Of a stretch of DNA of 37,679 nt, positions 1 through 7,213 are shown piece by piece. The stretch comes from an uncultured Eubacteriales bacterium (GTDB taxonomy: Bacteria; Bacillota; Clostridia; Oscillospirales; Oscillospiraceae): the NCBI GenBank assembly GCA_902492005.1, contig CABUJV010000020.1, positions 1 to 37,679 of the forward strand, read 5' to 3'. Below the pieces are notes generated by a model that was not told the origin of the DNA, ran no database searches, and saw nothing but the letters and a program-made list of their open reading frames with translations. The translations under genes and the position numbers were made by a program. Position 1 is the first letter of the stretch; each line of letters opens with the position of its first letter.

Positions 1-149
1 CACAGGAGGCGTCTTGTGATGTAGTCCTGCTTTGTCAGGCCGGAGAGCCGCACAGCGGCCTCGATCTGTTCATCTTCCTCCGGGGACACCCGGAAGGCCA
101 CGGTCTTGTTCCTCCAGCGATTTTTGTTGTCTCGGTTTTTCAGTGACAT
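1..149 (-). CDS. MobC-like mobilisation / ribbon-helix-helix protein, N-terminal part
   Basis: The reading frame begins with ATG at 149 and runs off the left edge, giving about 49 residues starting MSLKNRDNKNRW. The stretch KTVAFRVSPEEDEQIEAA followed by a GLTKQDYITRRLL-type segment is typical of the ribbon-helix-helix N-terminus of small accessory mobilisation proteins (MobC-like) of clostridial conjugative or mobilisable elements, which bind the transfer origin and assist the relaxase. The start lies 2 nt after the integrase stop codon, and an AAAGGATGGG Shine-Dalgarno sits inside the integrase 3' end, so the two are almost certainly co-transcribed. It tells us the element extends left beyond the window and carries transfer functions. 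The name is a family-level guess from a partial sequence; a generic RHH regulator is the alternative. Confidence 0.6.
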   Translation of the reverse strand, partial: MSLKNRDNKNRWRNKTVAFRVSPEEDEQIEAAVRLSGLTKQDYITRRLL

Positions 150-151
150 GG

Positions 152-1228
152 TTACGTTCCCATCCTTTCAAAGTCCAGTTTGTCCGCCATCTCCGTCTGC
201 CTTGTAGGAAACAGATGGGCGTAGCGGTAGGTGATATCGATACTCTCATGCCCCACCCGGTCAGCGATTGCCAGGGCGGTGAAGCCCATATCAATCAGCA
301 GGGAAATGTGTGAATGTCGGAGGTCGTGAATTCTGATCCGCTTCACTCCCGCCGCTTTCGCACCTCTGTCCATTTCATGGTGGAGATAGTGCTTGCTGAC
401 AGGGAAAATCCGTTCATTTGCCCCGGTGCTGTAAAACATCTTTAAGTAGTCCTCCATCTCTCCACAGAGGAATTTGGGCATCTTAATGACACGGTTGCTC
501 TTTTTCGTCTTAGGAGTGGTAATCACGTCCTTGCCCTTGAGCCGCTGATAGGATTTGCTGATGGACACTGTACCCGCCTCAAAGTCGAAGTCTGTTGGGG
601 TGAGGGCCAGCAGTTCCCCCTCCCGGATACCGCACCAGTAGAGCATTTCAAAGGCATAGTAGGAGAGGGGCTTGTCCATCATGGCGTCGGCAAATTTCAG
701 ATACTCTTCCTTCGTCCAGAACAGCATTTCACGCCGTTCCTCCACCCCCATGTTCCCGGCCTTGGCCGCAGGATTGACCTGGAGGCCGTAGTAGCGGACA
801 GCATGGTTAAAGAGGGCACTTAACTGATTGTGGACGGTTTTGAGATAGGTAGGGGAATAGGGTTTTCCCTTGGCGTCCGTTAACCCTCGGATCGCGTTCT
901 GCCAGTCCATCACGTCCTTGGCGGTGATTTCCGACAATTTCCGTTTTCCAAAATACGGCAGGATTTTCTTCTGGATGATGCTTTCTTTTGTCAGCCAGGT
1001 GTTCAGTTTCAGCTTGGGCTTCATATCCTTCTCATAGAGCTGGGCGAAGCTCTCAAAGGTCATGTTCACATCGGCCTGCTTTTGCATCAGAAACTCCCGT
1101 TCCCACGCCTGGGCCTCTTTCTTGGTGGCAAAGCCACGCTTTAACTTCTGCTGGCGCTCTCCTTTCCAGTCCGTATAGCGGAATTGGACGTACCAAGTGC
1201 CGTTGGCCTTGTTCTTAAACGCCGCCAT
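152..1228 (-). CDS. int: Tyrosine-type site-specific integrase of a mobile element
   Basis: A 358-residue tyrosine recombinase that should integrate and excise the element at the guaA 3' end. An N-terminal AP2-like arm-binding domain (residues about 5-50, FKNKANGTWYVQFRYTD) is followed by a SAM-like core-binding domain (about 55-150) and the catalytic domain. Catalytic residues visible: Arg202 in CGIREGELL, His301-x-x-Arg304 in HDLRHSH, His327 in GHES, and the nucleophile Tyr336 in YRYAH. Length matches Tn916/phage-type integrases of Firmicutes. It lies 3 nt downstream of the excisionase-like gene and shares its promoter (1485-1513). The intact catalytic set says it is likely functional. GC is clearly lower than in the chromosomal genes to the right, consistent with transfer. 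Confidence 0.95.
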   Translation of the reverse strand: MAAFKNKANGTWYVQFRYTDWKGERQQKLKRGFATKKEAQAWEREFLMQKQADVNMTFESFAQLYEKDMKPKLKLNTWLTKESIIQKKILPYFGKRKLSEITAKDVMDWQNAIRGLTDAKGKPYSPTYLKTVHNQLSALFNHAVRYYGLQVNPAAKAGNMGVEERREMLFWTKEEYLKFADAMMDKPLSYYAFEMLYWCGIREGELLALTPTDFDFEAGTVSISKSYQRLKGKDVITTPKTKKSNRVIKMPKFLCGEMEDYLKMFYSTGANERIFPVSKHYLHHEMDRGAKAAGVKRIRIHDLRHSHISLLIDMGFTALAIADRVGHESIDITYRYAHLFPTRQTEMADKLDFERMGT

Positions 1229-1231
1229 AGG

Positions 1232-1432
1232 TTAATCACTCCTTTCGCTCTGGCCTCTTGTGCCATAAAATTTTTCGTGGAAGAATTTGCGGTCGATGCG
1301 GCCTGAAATGGTAATACAGCCCGTCTTTTTCAACTCCGCATTCATAGAACGAATCAGCTTATAGGCATAGGGGACAGAAACCCCTAATTCCTCCGCTACC
1401 TCGTCCACCCGCATGAACATGGTGCTTGCCAT
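1232..1432 (-). CDS. Excisionase-like small HTH protein
   Basis: A 66-residue protein (MASTMFMRVDEVAEELGVS...) with a winged-helix/MerR-like helix-turn-helix: RVDEVAEELGVSVPYAYKLI is the DNA-recognition part, followed by a wing around the ISGRIDRKFF stretch. This is the size and layout of excisionases and helix-turn-helix accessory proteins (HTH_17 type) encoded next to tyrosine integrases. I chose the ATG at 1432 rather than the upstream ATG at 1453 because the longer version would begin with codons that are the Shine-Dalgarno itself (AAAGGAGGTG). Expected role: bending of attachment-site DNA to favour excision, or control of integrase expression. It is transcribed from the perfect promoter at 1485-1513 and leads directly into int. 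Confidence 0.8.
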   Translation of the reverse strand: MASTMFMRVDEVAEELGVSVPYAYKLIRSMNAELKKTGCITISGRIDRKFFHEKFYGTRGQSERSD

Positions 1433-1462
1433 TGTGCGCTCACCTCCTTTCATGGCCCCAGA

Positions 1463-1479
1463 ACTAAGCCTTTATGCTT
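1463..1479. promoter_or_regulatory. Operator 1 (ACT-AAGC..GCTT dyad)
   Basis: ACTAAGCCTTTATGCTT, an imperfect copy (10 of 14 core bases) of the central palindrome at 1494-1507, with the dyad TAAGC/GCTTA. It lies downstream of the -10 box of the xis-int promoter, where a bound protein would block early transcription. Confidence 0.6.
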
Positions 1480-1484
1480 AACCT

Positions 1485-1513
1485 ATTATAACTAAGCAAA
1501 TTTGCTTTGTCAA
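1485..1513 (-). promoter_or_regulatory. Perfect consensus sigma-A promoter for xis-int
   Basis: On the minus strand TTGACA (1513-1508) and TATAAT (1490-1485) are separated by exactly 17 bp, a full match to the housekeeping consensus. The spacer contains the 14-bp palindrome AAGCAAATTTGCTT (1494-1507). A promoter this strong on an integrase unit would be expected to be repressed most of the time. Confidence 0.9.
1491..1507. promoter_or_regulatory. Operator 2 (perfect palindrome)
   Basis: ACTAAGCAAATTTGCTT; its last 14 bases, AAGCAAATTTGCTT, are a perfect palindrome filling the -35/-10 spacer of the xis-int promoter. Best candidate for the high-affinity site of the element's regulator. Confidence 0.75.
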
Positions 1514-1556
1514 GTGGCTTGCGGAATAATTTTTAACTTTTTTGTTTAAGATACTC

Positions 1557-1586
1557 TTGACTGTTACTAAGCGAATATGTTATACT
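1557..1586 (+). promoter_or_regulatory. Promoter of the XRE regulator with operator 3
   Basis: TTGACT (1557-1562), 18-bp spacer, TATACT (1581-1586). The spacer contains ACTAAGCGAATATGTTA (1566-1582), a third copy of the operator motif (10 of 14 core bases), so the regulator gene could be autoregulated by the same protein. Confidence 0.75.
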
Positions 1587-1623
1587 ACTTTCGACAGAAA
1601 CCACCAGATAGGAGTTGGCATTT

Positions 1624-2157
1624 ATGGCAATAGGAGAGCGCATCCATTTTTTCCGCACCCTCCGGGGTATGACACAGAAGTATCTTGGTATGGCGGTGGG
1701 CTTTCCAGAGCGTTCCGCCGATGTTCGTCTGGCACAGTACGAAACAGGCACCCGGACGCCGAAGGCCGACTTGACCGCTGCCCTGGCGCATACATTAGAT
1801 GTATCGCCCCAGGCGTTGAGCGTCCCGGACATAGACAACTACATAGGTTTGGCCCATACGCTGTTCGCCTTGGAGGATGTTTACAGTCTGAAAGTGGTAG
1901 AGGCGGATGGACGTGCCTGCCTGCAAGCAGATATTTTTCAGGGAGGCCGTCAAGCCAGTGAGCTGAACAAAATCTTGATTGCGTGGCGGGAACAGGCGGC
2001 GAAGTTGGAGGCCGGGGAGATCACCAAGGAGGACTATGACCGCTGGCGCTACAACTACCCGAAGTACGACACCACCCAGCGGTGGGCCAAAGTCCCCTCG
2101 AAGGAATTAAGCGATGCTCTGATAAAAGGATTGAAGAAACAGAGAAAAGACAAATAA
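1624..2157 (+). CDS. XRE-family regulator of the mobile element
   Basis: A 177-residue protein with an N-terminal cro/cI helix-turn-helix (residues about 3-60: GERIHFFRTLRGMTQKYLG, then ARLAQYETG-like recognition segment VRLAQYETGTRTPKADL) and a C-terminal region of no recognised domain containing NKILIAWREQAAKLEAGEI. I chose ATG 1624 because AGGAG lies 9 nt upstream; a TTG three codons earlier overlaps this site. It diverges from xis-int, is followed by a strong terminator and sits within reach of three matching operators. The likely job, by analogy with phage and conjugative-element repressors, is to keep the integrase promoter silent and control its own level. The function is inferred from position and domain. 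Confidence 0.85.
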   Translation: MAIGERIHFFRTLRGMTQKYLGMAVGFPERSADVRLAQYETGTRTPKADLTAALAHTLDVSPQALSVPDIDNYIGLAHTLFALEDVYSLKVVEADGRACLQADIFQGGRQASELNKILIAWREQAAKLEAGEITKEDYDRWRYNYPKYDTTQRWAKVPSKELSDALIKGLKKQRKDK

Positions 2158-2159
2158 CA

Positions 2160-2202
2160 AAAAAGGTCTTGCCGACTGGTGAAAGTCAGCAAGACCTTTT
2201 TC
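2160..2202 (+). terminator. Rho-independent terminator of the XRE gene
   Basis: AAAAAGGTCTTGC (2160-2172) pairs perfectly with GCAAGACCTTTTT (2189-2201), with an inner GACT/AGTC pairing. The symmetric A and T tracts make it potentially bidirectional, so it could also stop leftward transcription. Confidence 0.9.
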
Positions 2203-2232
2203 TTAGGATATGGAGGATTTACCCGCAAGCCA

Positions 2233-2245
2233 CCCGTTATACGGG
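2233..2245. repeat. Short inverted repeat near the element end
   Basis: CCCGTTATACGGG, 5-bp perfect arms around TAT, within the 150-bp non-coding segment between the terminator and guaA. Possible protein-binding site of the attachment region; no direct evidence of function. Confidence 0.35.
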
Positions 2246-2275
2246 AGTGAACAAAGTAAATCCGGTTTTGGTATC

Positions 2276-2295
2276 TGCTATCAATTTGCTATCAA
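2276..2295. repeat. Helically phased direct repeat, candidate integrase arm sites
   Basis: TGCTATCAA occurs at 2276-2284 and again at 2287-2295, an 11-bp period, i.e. about one helical turn, placing both copies on the same DNA face. It lies 60-80 bp inside the presumed element end, where tyrosine integrases usually have arm-type sites. Confidence 0.45.
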
Positions 2296-2345
2296 ATGCC
2301 CCGTTTCCGTTTCAAGAACCCAGTGTTTTCAAGGCTTTGCGGGTT

Positions 2346-2375
2346 TTGTCAGTTATTCCCACTCGATTGTGGCGG
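2346..2375. other. Presumed attachment-site junction at the guaA 3' end
   Basis: The guaA stop codon (2353-2355) and last codons (GAGTGGGAATAA on the minus strand) lie at the border between element-like and chromosomal sequence. The 3' end of guaA is an established integration hotspot for genomic islands whose integrase gene lies next to it, and the int/xis unit begins about 0.9 kb away. The second copy of the core repeat would be outside the window, so the exact crossover cannot be drawn. Confidence 0.6.
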
Positions 2376-3894
2376 GGGGTTTGGACGTGATGTCGTAGAC
2401 GATGCGGTTGATGCCCTTGACCTCGTTGACAATGCGGGTGGAGATCTTATCCAGCACGTCATAAGGAATCCGCGCCCAGTCCGCGGTCATGAAGTCGCTG
2501 GTGGTGACGGCGCGGAGGGCCAGGGTATAGTCGTAGGTCCGGCCGTCGCCCATGACGCCCACAGAGCGGGTGTTGGTGAGCACCGCAAAATACTGGTTGA
2601 TCTTCTTGTCCTCACCGGCGACCGCGATCTCCTCCCGGTAGATGGCGTCGGCCTCCCGGAGCAGGTCCAGCTTGGCCTTGGTCAGGTCTCCGATGACCCG
2701 GATGGCCAGTCCGGGGCCCGGGAAGGGCTGGCGCATGACCAGATACTCAGGCAGTCCCAACTCACGGCCCAGCTGCCGCACCTCGTCCTTAAACAGAAGC
2801 CGCAGAGGCTCGATAATCTCCCTGAAGTCCACATAGTCGGGCAGTCCGCCCACGTTGTGGTGGCTTTTAATGACAGCGGCATCCCCGGCGCCCGATTCGA
2901 TCACATCGGGATAAATGGTGCCCTGCGCCAGGAACTCCACCCTGCCGATCTTTTTGGCCTCTTCCTCAAAGACCCGAATGAACTCCTCCCCGATAATCTT
3001 CCGCTTATGCTCGGGCTCTTCCACCCCGGCCAATTTCAGCAGAAACCGGTCCTCTGCATCCACCCGGACAAAGTTCAGGTCCCATTTGGCAAAAGCCTGC
3101 TCCACCTCGTCCCCCTCGTTTTTGCGCATGAGTCCGTGATCGACAAAGACGCAGGTGAGCTGCTTGCCGATGGCCTCGGCCAGCAGGGCGGCACACACGG
3201 AGGAATCCACGCCGCCGGACAGGGCCAGCAGCACCTTGCCGTCTCCCACCTTCTCCCGGATGGCGGTCACGGAGGTCTTCAGATAGTCCTCCATGGTCCA
3301 GTCTCCCACGGCTCCGCAGACCTCATAGAGGAAATTGCGAATCATATCCACGCCGTGCGCGGTGTGGTTGACCTCGGGGTGGTACTGTACCCCGTAAAAG
3401 CCCCTGGCCTCGTCGGCGATGGCCACGTTGGGGCAGGCGTCCGTATGGGCGGTCAGGGCGAAGCCCTCGGGCACCTGTGCCATATAGTCCCCATGGCTCA
3501 TCCAGGACACGCCCTGCGCCGGCAGGCCGCGGAACAGCTTGCAGGTGGTATCGTAGTAGGTCTCCGTCTTTCCGTACTCCCGGGCAGTATCCGCCTGGGC
3601 AGCAGTGACCTGTCCCCCCAGGGTGTGGGCCATGAGCTGGCAGCCGTAGCAGATACCCAGCACGGGGACTCCCAGTTCGAAGACAGCAGGGTCCACATGG
3701 GGCGCACGCTCATCATAGACGCTGTTGGGTCCGCCGGTGAAGATGAAGCCGATGGGCTCCATGGCCTTAAGCTCCGCCAGCGGGGTGGTATAGGGGCGCA
3801 CCTCGCAGTAGACGCCGCATTCCCGGACCCGCCGGGCGATGAGCTGGTTATACTGCCCGCCGAAATCCAGTACGATGATCAATTGATGCTTCAT
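2353..3894 (-). CDS. guaA: GMP synthase (glutamine-hydrolysing)
   Basis: Converts XMP, ATP and glutamine to GMP, the last step of guanine nucleotide synthesis, in the cytosol. The 513-residue protein has an N-terminal class I glutamine amidotransferase domain with nucleophile Cys82 (GICYGCQ) and His172/Glu174 (YHPEV), then the ATP pyrophosphatase domain with the P-loop SGGVDSS at 226-232, and the C-terminal dimerisation domain ending in the conserved KPPATIEWE. Length is normal. A doubled AGGAG site precedes ATG 3894. It lies 22 nt after carB and is the last gene of a carA-carB-guaA unit. The mobile element borders its stop codon; the C-terminus is intact, as expected when an element restores the target gene's end on insertion. 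Confidence 0.98.
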   Translation of the reverse strand: MKHQLIIVLDFGGQYNQLIARRVRECGVYCEVRPYTTPLAELKAMEPIGFIFTGGPNSVYDERAPHVDPAVFELGVPVLGICYGCQLMAHTLGGQVTAAQADTAREYGKTETYYDTTCKLFRGLPAQGVSWMSHGDYMAQVPEGFALTAHTDACPNVAIADEARGFYGVQYHPEVNHTAHGVDMIRNFLYEVCGAVGDWTMEDYLKTSVTAIREKVGDGKVLLALSGGVDSSVCAALLAEAIGKQLTCVFVDHGLMRKNEGDEVEQAFAKWDLNFVRVDAEDRFLLKLAGVEEPEHKRKIIGEEFIRVFEEEAKKIGRVEFLAQGTIYPDVIESGAGDAAVIKSHHNVGGLPDYVDFREIIEPLRLLFKDEVRQLGRELGLPEYLVMRQPFPGPGLAIRVIGDLTKAKLDLLREADAIYREEIAVAGEDKKINQYFAVLTNTRSVGVMGDGRTYDYTLALRAVTTSDFMTADWARIPYDVLDKISTRIVNEVKGINRIVYDITSKPPATIEWE

Positions 3895-3916
3895 ACTCCT
3901 ACTCCTCTCCGGGGCC

Positions 3917-6900
3917 TCAGATTTGGGTAATGTCGATGGGGCGCAGGTCCACGCTTCTCCCCTGCTCCCGGACGGTCAGAACGGCATGGGCGGTGTCGAT
4001 GGCGGTGACGCAACCCACCGAGTGCTCCACGGCGGCCCGGCGGATCTTGAAGCCGTCCGTGTCGTGCTTACGGCCCTTCGTGGGGGTATTGATGACCAGG
4101 TCCACCGAGCCGGAGGCGATCATGTCCAGAATATTGGGGTGGGCCTGGGTGACCCGGGCCACCTTCCTGGACTCCACACCGGCGGCGTTCAAAGCGTCGC
4201 AGGTACCGGAGGTGGCCAGGATCTCAATGCCCATCTCGGCCAGACCTCGCGCGATGCCCACAATCTCGCCCTTGTCCTCGTCCTTGACGGTAATGATGAC
4301 CCGGCCGCCCCGCTTGGGCACCTTCATGTTGGCCCCCTTGAAGGCCTTCAGCATGGCTTGAGGGAAGGACTCCGCAATACCCAGCACCTCGCCGGTGGAC
4401 TTCATCTCGGGCCCAAGGCCGGTATCCACGTCGGTGAGCTTCTCAAAGGAGAACACCGGCATCTTTACGGCGTAATAGGGGGCTTCGGGGTGGATGCCGG
4501 TACCATAGCCCAAGTCCTTCAGCTTCTGGCCCAGCATGACCTTGGTGGCCAGGTCGATAATGGGCACGCCGGTAACCTTGGAGATATAGGGAATGGTGCG
4601 GCTGGAGCGGGGGTTGACCTCAATGACGTACACCTGGTCGTCGTACAGGATGAACTGGATATTGATGAGACCGATGACCCCCAGGGCCTTGGCCAGATCG
4701 TAGGTGTACTGCAAAATGGTCTGTTTGTGCTTCTCCTCGATGTGGAGAGGCGGGTAGACCGAAATAGAGTCGCCGGAGTGGACGCCGGCCCGCTCCACAT
4801 GCTCCATGACGCCGGGGATGAGGATATCTTCCCCGTCGAACACGCCGTCCACCTCCACCTCCCGGCCCATAAGGTATTTGTCCACCAGGATGGGGTGCTC
4901 CTGCTCGGTCATGTTGATGATCTTCATGAACTCCACGATGTTGCGGTCGTTATAGGCGATCTCCATCCCCTGGCCGCCCAGCACATAGGAGGGACGCACC
5001 AGCACGGGATAACCCACCTCGTGGGCGGCGGCCAGCGCCTCTTCGGCGGTAAAGACCGTCTTGCCCGTGGCCCGGGGAATCCTGCACTGCTGGAGAATCT
5101 CGTCGAACCGCTCCCGGTCCTCGGCGGCGTCCACGCCGTCGGAGGAGGTGCCCAGGATGGGTACGCCCATATCGGTGAGGGCCTTAGCCAGCTTGATGGC
5201 GGTCTGGCCGCCGAACTGGACCACCGCTCCCCAGGGCTTCTCCAGCTCCACCACGGCCTCCACGTCCTCGGGCGTCAGGGGCTCGAAGTACAGCTTGTCG
5301 GCCACATCGAAGTCGGTGGAGACGGTCTCGGGGTTGTTGTTGATGATGATGGTCTCGTAGCCCAGGCGCTTGAAGGCCCAGACCGAGTGGACCGAGCAGT
5401 AGTCAAACTCGATGCCCTGGCCGATGCGGATGGGCCCGGAGCCCAGCACCAGCACCTTCTTTTTCTCCGTGGCCGCCTGGGTGCGGTGGGCCTCTCCCTG
5501 GCTGGCGGAGAGATAGGGGGCCTTGGGGATATCGGGCGCCAGCTCGCCCACGTCGGGGAGACGGAGCGGCTCGGCGGCCTCGTTTTCCGCGTCGTAGGCA
5601 GAGTAGTAATAGGGGGTCTGGGCCTCGAACTCGGCGGCACAGGTGTCTACCATCTTGAAGGCGGGCACGATGCCCTGCCGTTCCCGCAGGGCCTTGATCT
5701 CCGCCCGCTCCTTCCCCGCCAGGGCCGCGATCCAGGCGTCGGAGAAGCCCATCTCCTTGGCCTGCCGGAGGGTGTCCGGGTCCAGGCGGCCGCGTTCCAG
5801 CCGGTCCTCCATGTCCACGATGTTTTGGAACCGGTCCAGGAACCACAGGTCGTATTGGGTGATTTTGTTGATCTTCTCCGGCGAGAAGCCCCGGCGCAGC
5901 GCCTCCGCCACGAGGAACAGCCGCTGGTCGTCGATGTTGACCAGCCGGTCCTCGATGTCCTCGGTATACAGCTCGTCCAACCCCGGCAGGCGCAGGGACT
6001 TGACGGGCAGCTCCAGCGAGCGGATGGCCTTCATCAGGGCCCCCTCGAAGGAGTTGCCGATGGCCATGACCTCGCCGGTGGCCTTCATCTGGGTGCCCAA
6101 GGTACGGCTGGCGGTGGTAAACTTGTCGAAGGGCAGGCGAGGAATCTTCAGCACGCAGTAGTCCAGGGTGGGCTCGAAGCAGGCGGTGGTCTTGCCGGTG
6201 ACGGCGTTGGGGATCTCGTCCAGGGTGTAGCCCAGGGCGATCTTGGCGGCTACCTTGGCGATGGGATAGCCGGTAGCCTTGGAGGCCAGAGCGGAGGAGC
6301 GGCTCACCCGGGGGTTGACCTCGATGACGGCATATTCAAAAGAGTCCGGGTTCAGCGCCAGCTGCACGTTGCAGCCGCCCTCGATCTTCAGAGCGGAGAT
6401 GATGTCCAGGGAGGCCGAACGCAGCATCTGGTACTCCCTGTTGGCCAGGGTCTGGGTGGGGGCCACCACGATGGAGTCGCCGGTGTGGACGCCCACGGGG
6501 TCAATGTTCTCCATGGAGCAGATCTGGATGACATTGCCCGCCGAGTCCCGCATGACCTCGAACTCGATCTCCTTCCAGCCGGCGATGGAGCGCTCGATGA
6601 GGACCTGGCCCACCCGGCTGAGGTGGATGCCCCGGTCGGCGATCTCCCGCAGGCCGGGCTCATCGTAGGCGATGCCGCCGCCGGTGCCGCCCAGGGTATA
6701 AGCGGGGCGGACGATGACCGGGTAGCCGATGCGCCCAGCAAAGGCCACGGCATCCTCCACGGACTCCACCACGTCGGAGGTGACGCAGGGCTGCCCGATC
6801 TCCTCCATGGCGTCCTTGAAGCCCTGGCGGTCCTCCGCCTTGCGGATGGACTCGGGAGAGGTGCCCAGCAGCCGCACGCCGTACTGGTCCAGGACGCCCT

Positions 6901-7213
6901 GCTCATGGAGGTTCATGGCCAGGTTCAGCCCGGTCTGGCCGCCCAGAGTGGGCAGGATGGAGTCGGGCCGCTCCTTCTGGATGACCTGGGTCACGCTGGC
7001 GATGTTGAGGGGCTCAATATAGACGTGGTCGGCGATGTCCTTGTCGGTCATGATGGTGGCGGGGTTGGAGTTGACCAGCACCACCTCTACGCCCTCTTCC
7101 TTCAGGGCGCGGCAGGCCTGGGTGCCCGCGTAGTCGAATTCGGCGGCCTGGCCGATAACGATGGGGCCGGAGCCCAGCACCAGCACCTTTTGGATCTTGG
7201 GGTTCTTCGGCAT
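3917..7213 (-). CDS. carB: Carbamoyl-phosphate synthase large subunit
   Basis: Makes carbamoyl phosphate from bicarbonate, ATP and ammonia delivered by CarA, feeding pyrimidine and arginine synthesis. The 1098-residue protein shows the classic internal duplication: the motif VLVLGSGPI with its following FDY occurs near residue 10 and again near residue 586, each opening an ATP-grasp half (carboxyphosphate and carbamate domains). From about residue 964 comes the MGS-like allosteric domain (GRVIITVKDEDKG; ILATSGTCD), where UMP or ornithine would act. Its ATG overlaps the carA stop by one nucleotide (TAATG), implying translational coupling. It is slightly longer than typical bacterial CarB (about 1070) because of an extended linker between the halves. 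Confidence 0.98.
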   Translation of the reverse strand: MPKNPKIQKVLVLGSGPIVIGQAAEFDYAGTQACRALKEEGVEVVLVNSNPATIMTDKDIADHVYIEPLNIASVTQVIQKERPDSILPTLGGQTGLNLAMNLHEQGVLDQYGVRLLGTSPESIRKAEDRQGFKDAMEEIGQPCVTSDVVESVEDAVAFAGRIGYPVIVRPAYTLGGTGGGIAYDEPGLREIADRGIHLSRVGQVLIERSIAGWKEIEFEVMRDSAGNVIQICSMENIDPVGVHTGDSIVVAPTQTLANREYQMLRSASLDIISALKIEGGCNVQLALNPDSFEYAVIEVNPRVSRSSALASKATGYPIAKVAAKIALGYTLDEIPNAVTGKTTACFEPTLDYCVLKIPRLPFDKFTTASRTLGTQMKATGEVMAIGNSFEGALMKAIRSLELPVKSLRLPGLDELYTEDIEDRLVNIDDQRLFLVAEALRRGFSPEKINKITQYDLWFLDRFQNIVDMEDRLERGRLDPDTLRQAKEMGFSDAWIAALAGKERAEIKALRERQGIVPAFKMVDTCAAEFEAQTPYYYSAYDAENEAAEPLRLPDVGELAPDIPKAPYLSASQGEAHRTQAATEKKKVLVLGSGPIRIGQGIEFDYCSVHSVWAFKRLGYETIIINNNPETVSTDFDVADKLYFEPLTPEDVEAVVELEKPWGAVVQFGGQTAIKLAKALTDMGVPILGTSSDGVDAAEDRERFDEILQQCRIPRATGKTVFTAEEALAAAHEVGYPVLVRPSYVLGGQGMEIAYNDRNIVEFMKIINMTEQEHPILVDKYLMGREVEVDGVFDGEDILIPGVMEHVERAGVHSGDSISVYPPLHIEEKHKQTILQYTYDLAKALGVIGLINIQFILYDDQVYVIEVNPRSSRTIPYISKVTGVPIIDLATKVMLGQKLKDLGYGTGIHPEAPYYAVKMPVFSFEKLTDVDTGLGPEMKSTGEVLGIAESFPQAMLKAFKGANMKVPKRGGRVIITVKDEDKGEIVGIARGLAEMGIEILATSGTCDALNAAGVESRKVARVTQAHPNILDMIASGSVDLVINTPTKGRKHDTDGFKIRRAAVEHSVGCVTAIDTAHAVLTVREQGRSVDLRPIDITQI

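Noticed and set aside
2296..3930. Long open frame on the plus strand opposite guaA (544 codons)
   Set aside because: It is the antisense of guaA, with His/Gly/Leu-rich composition typical of GC-rich shadows and no family similarity.
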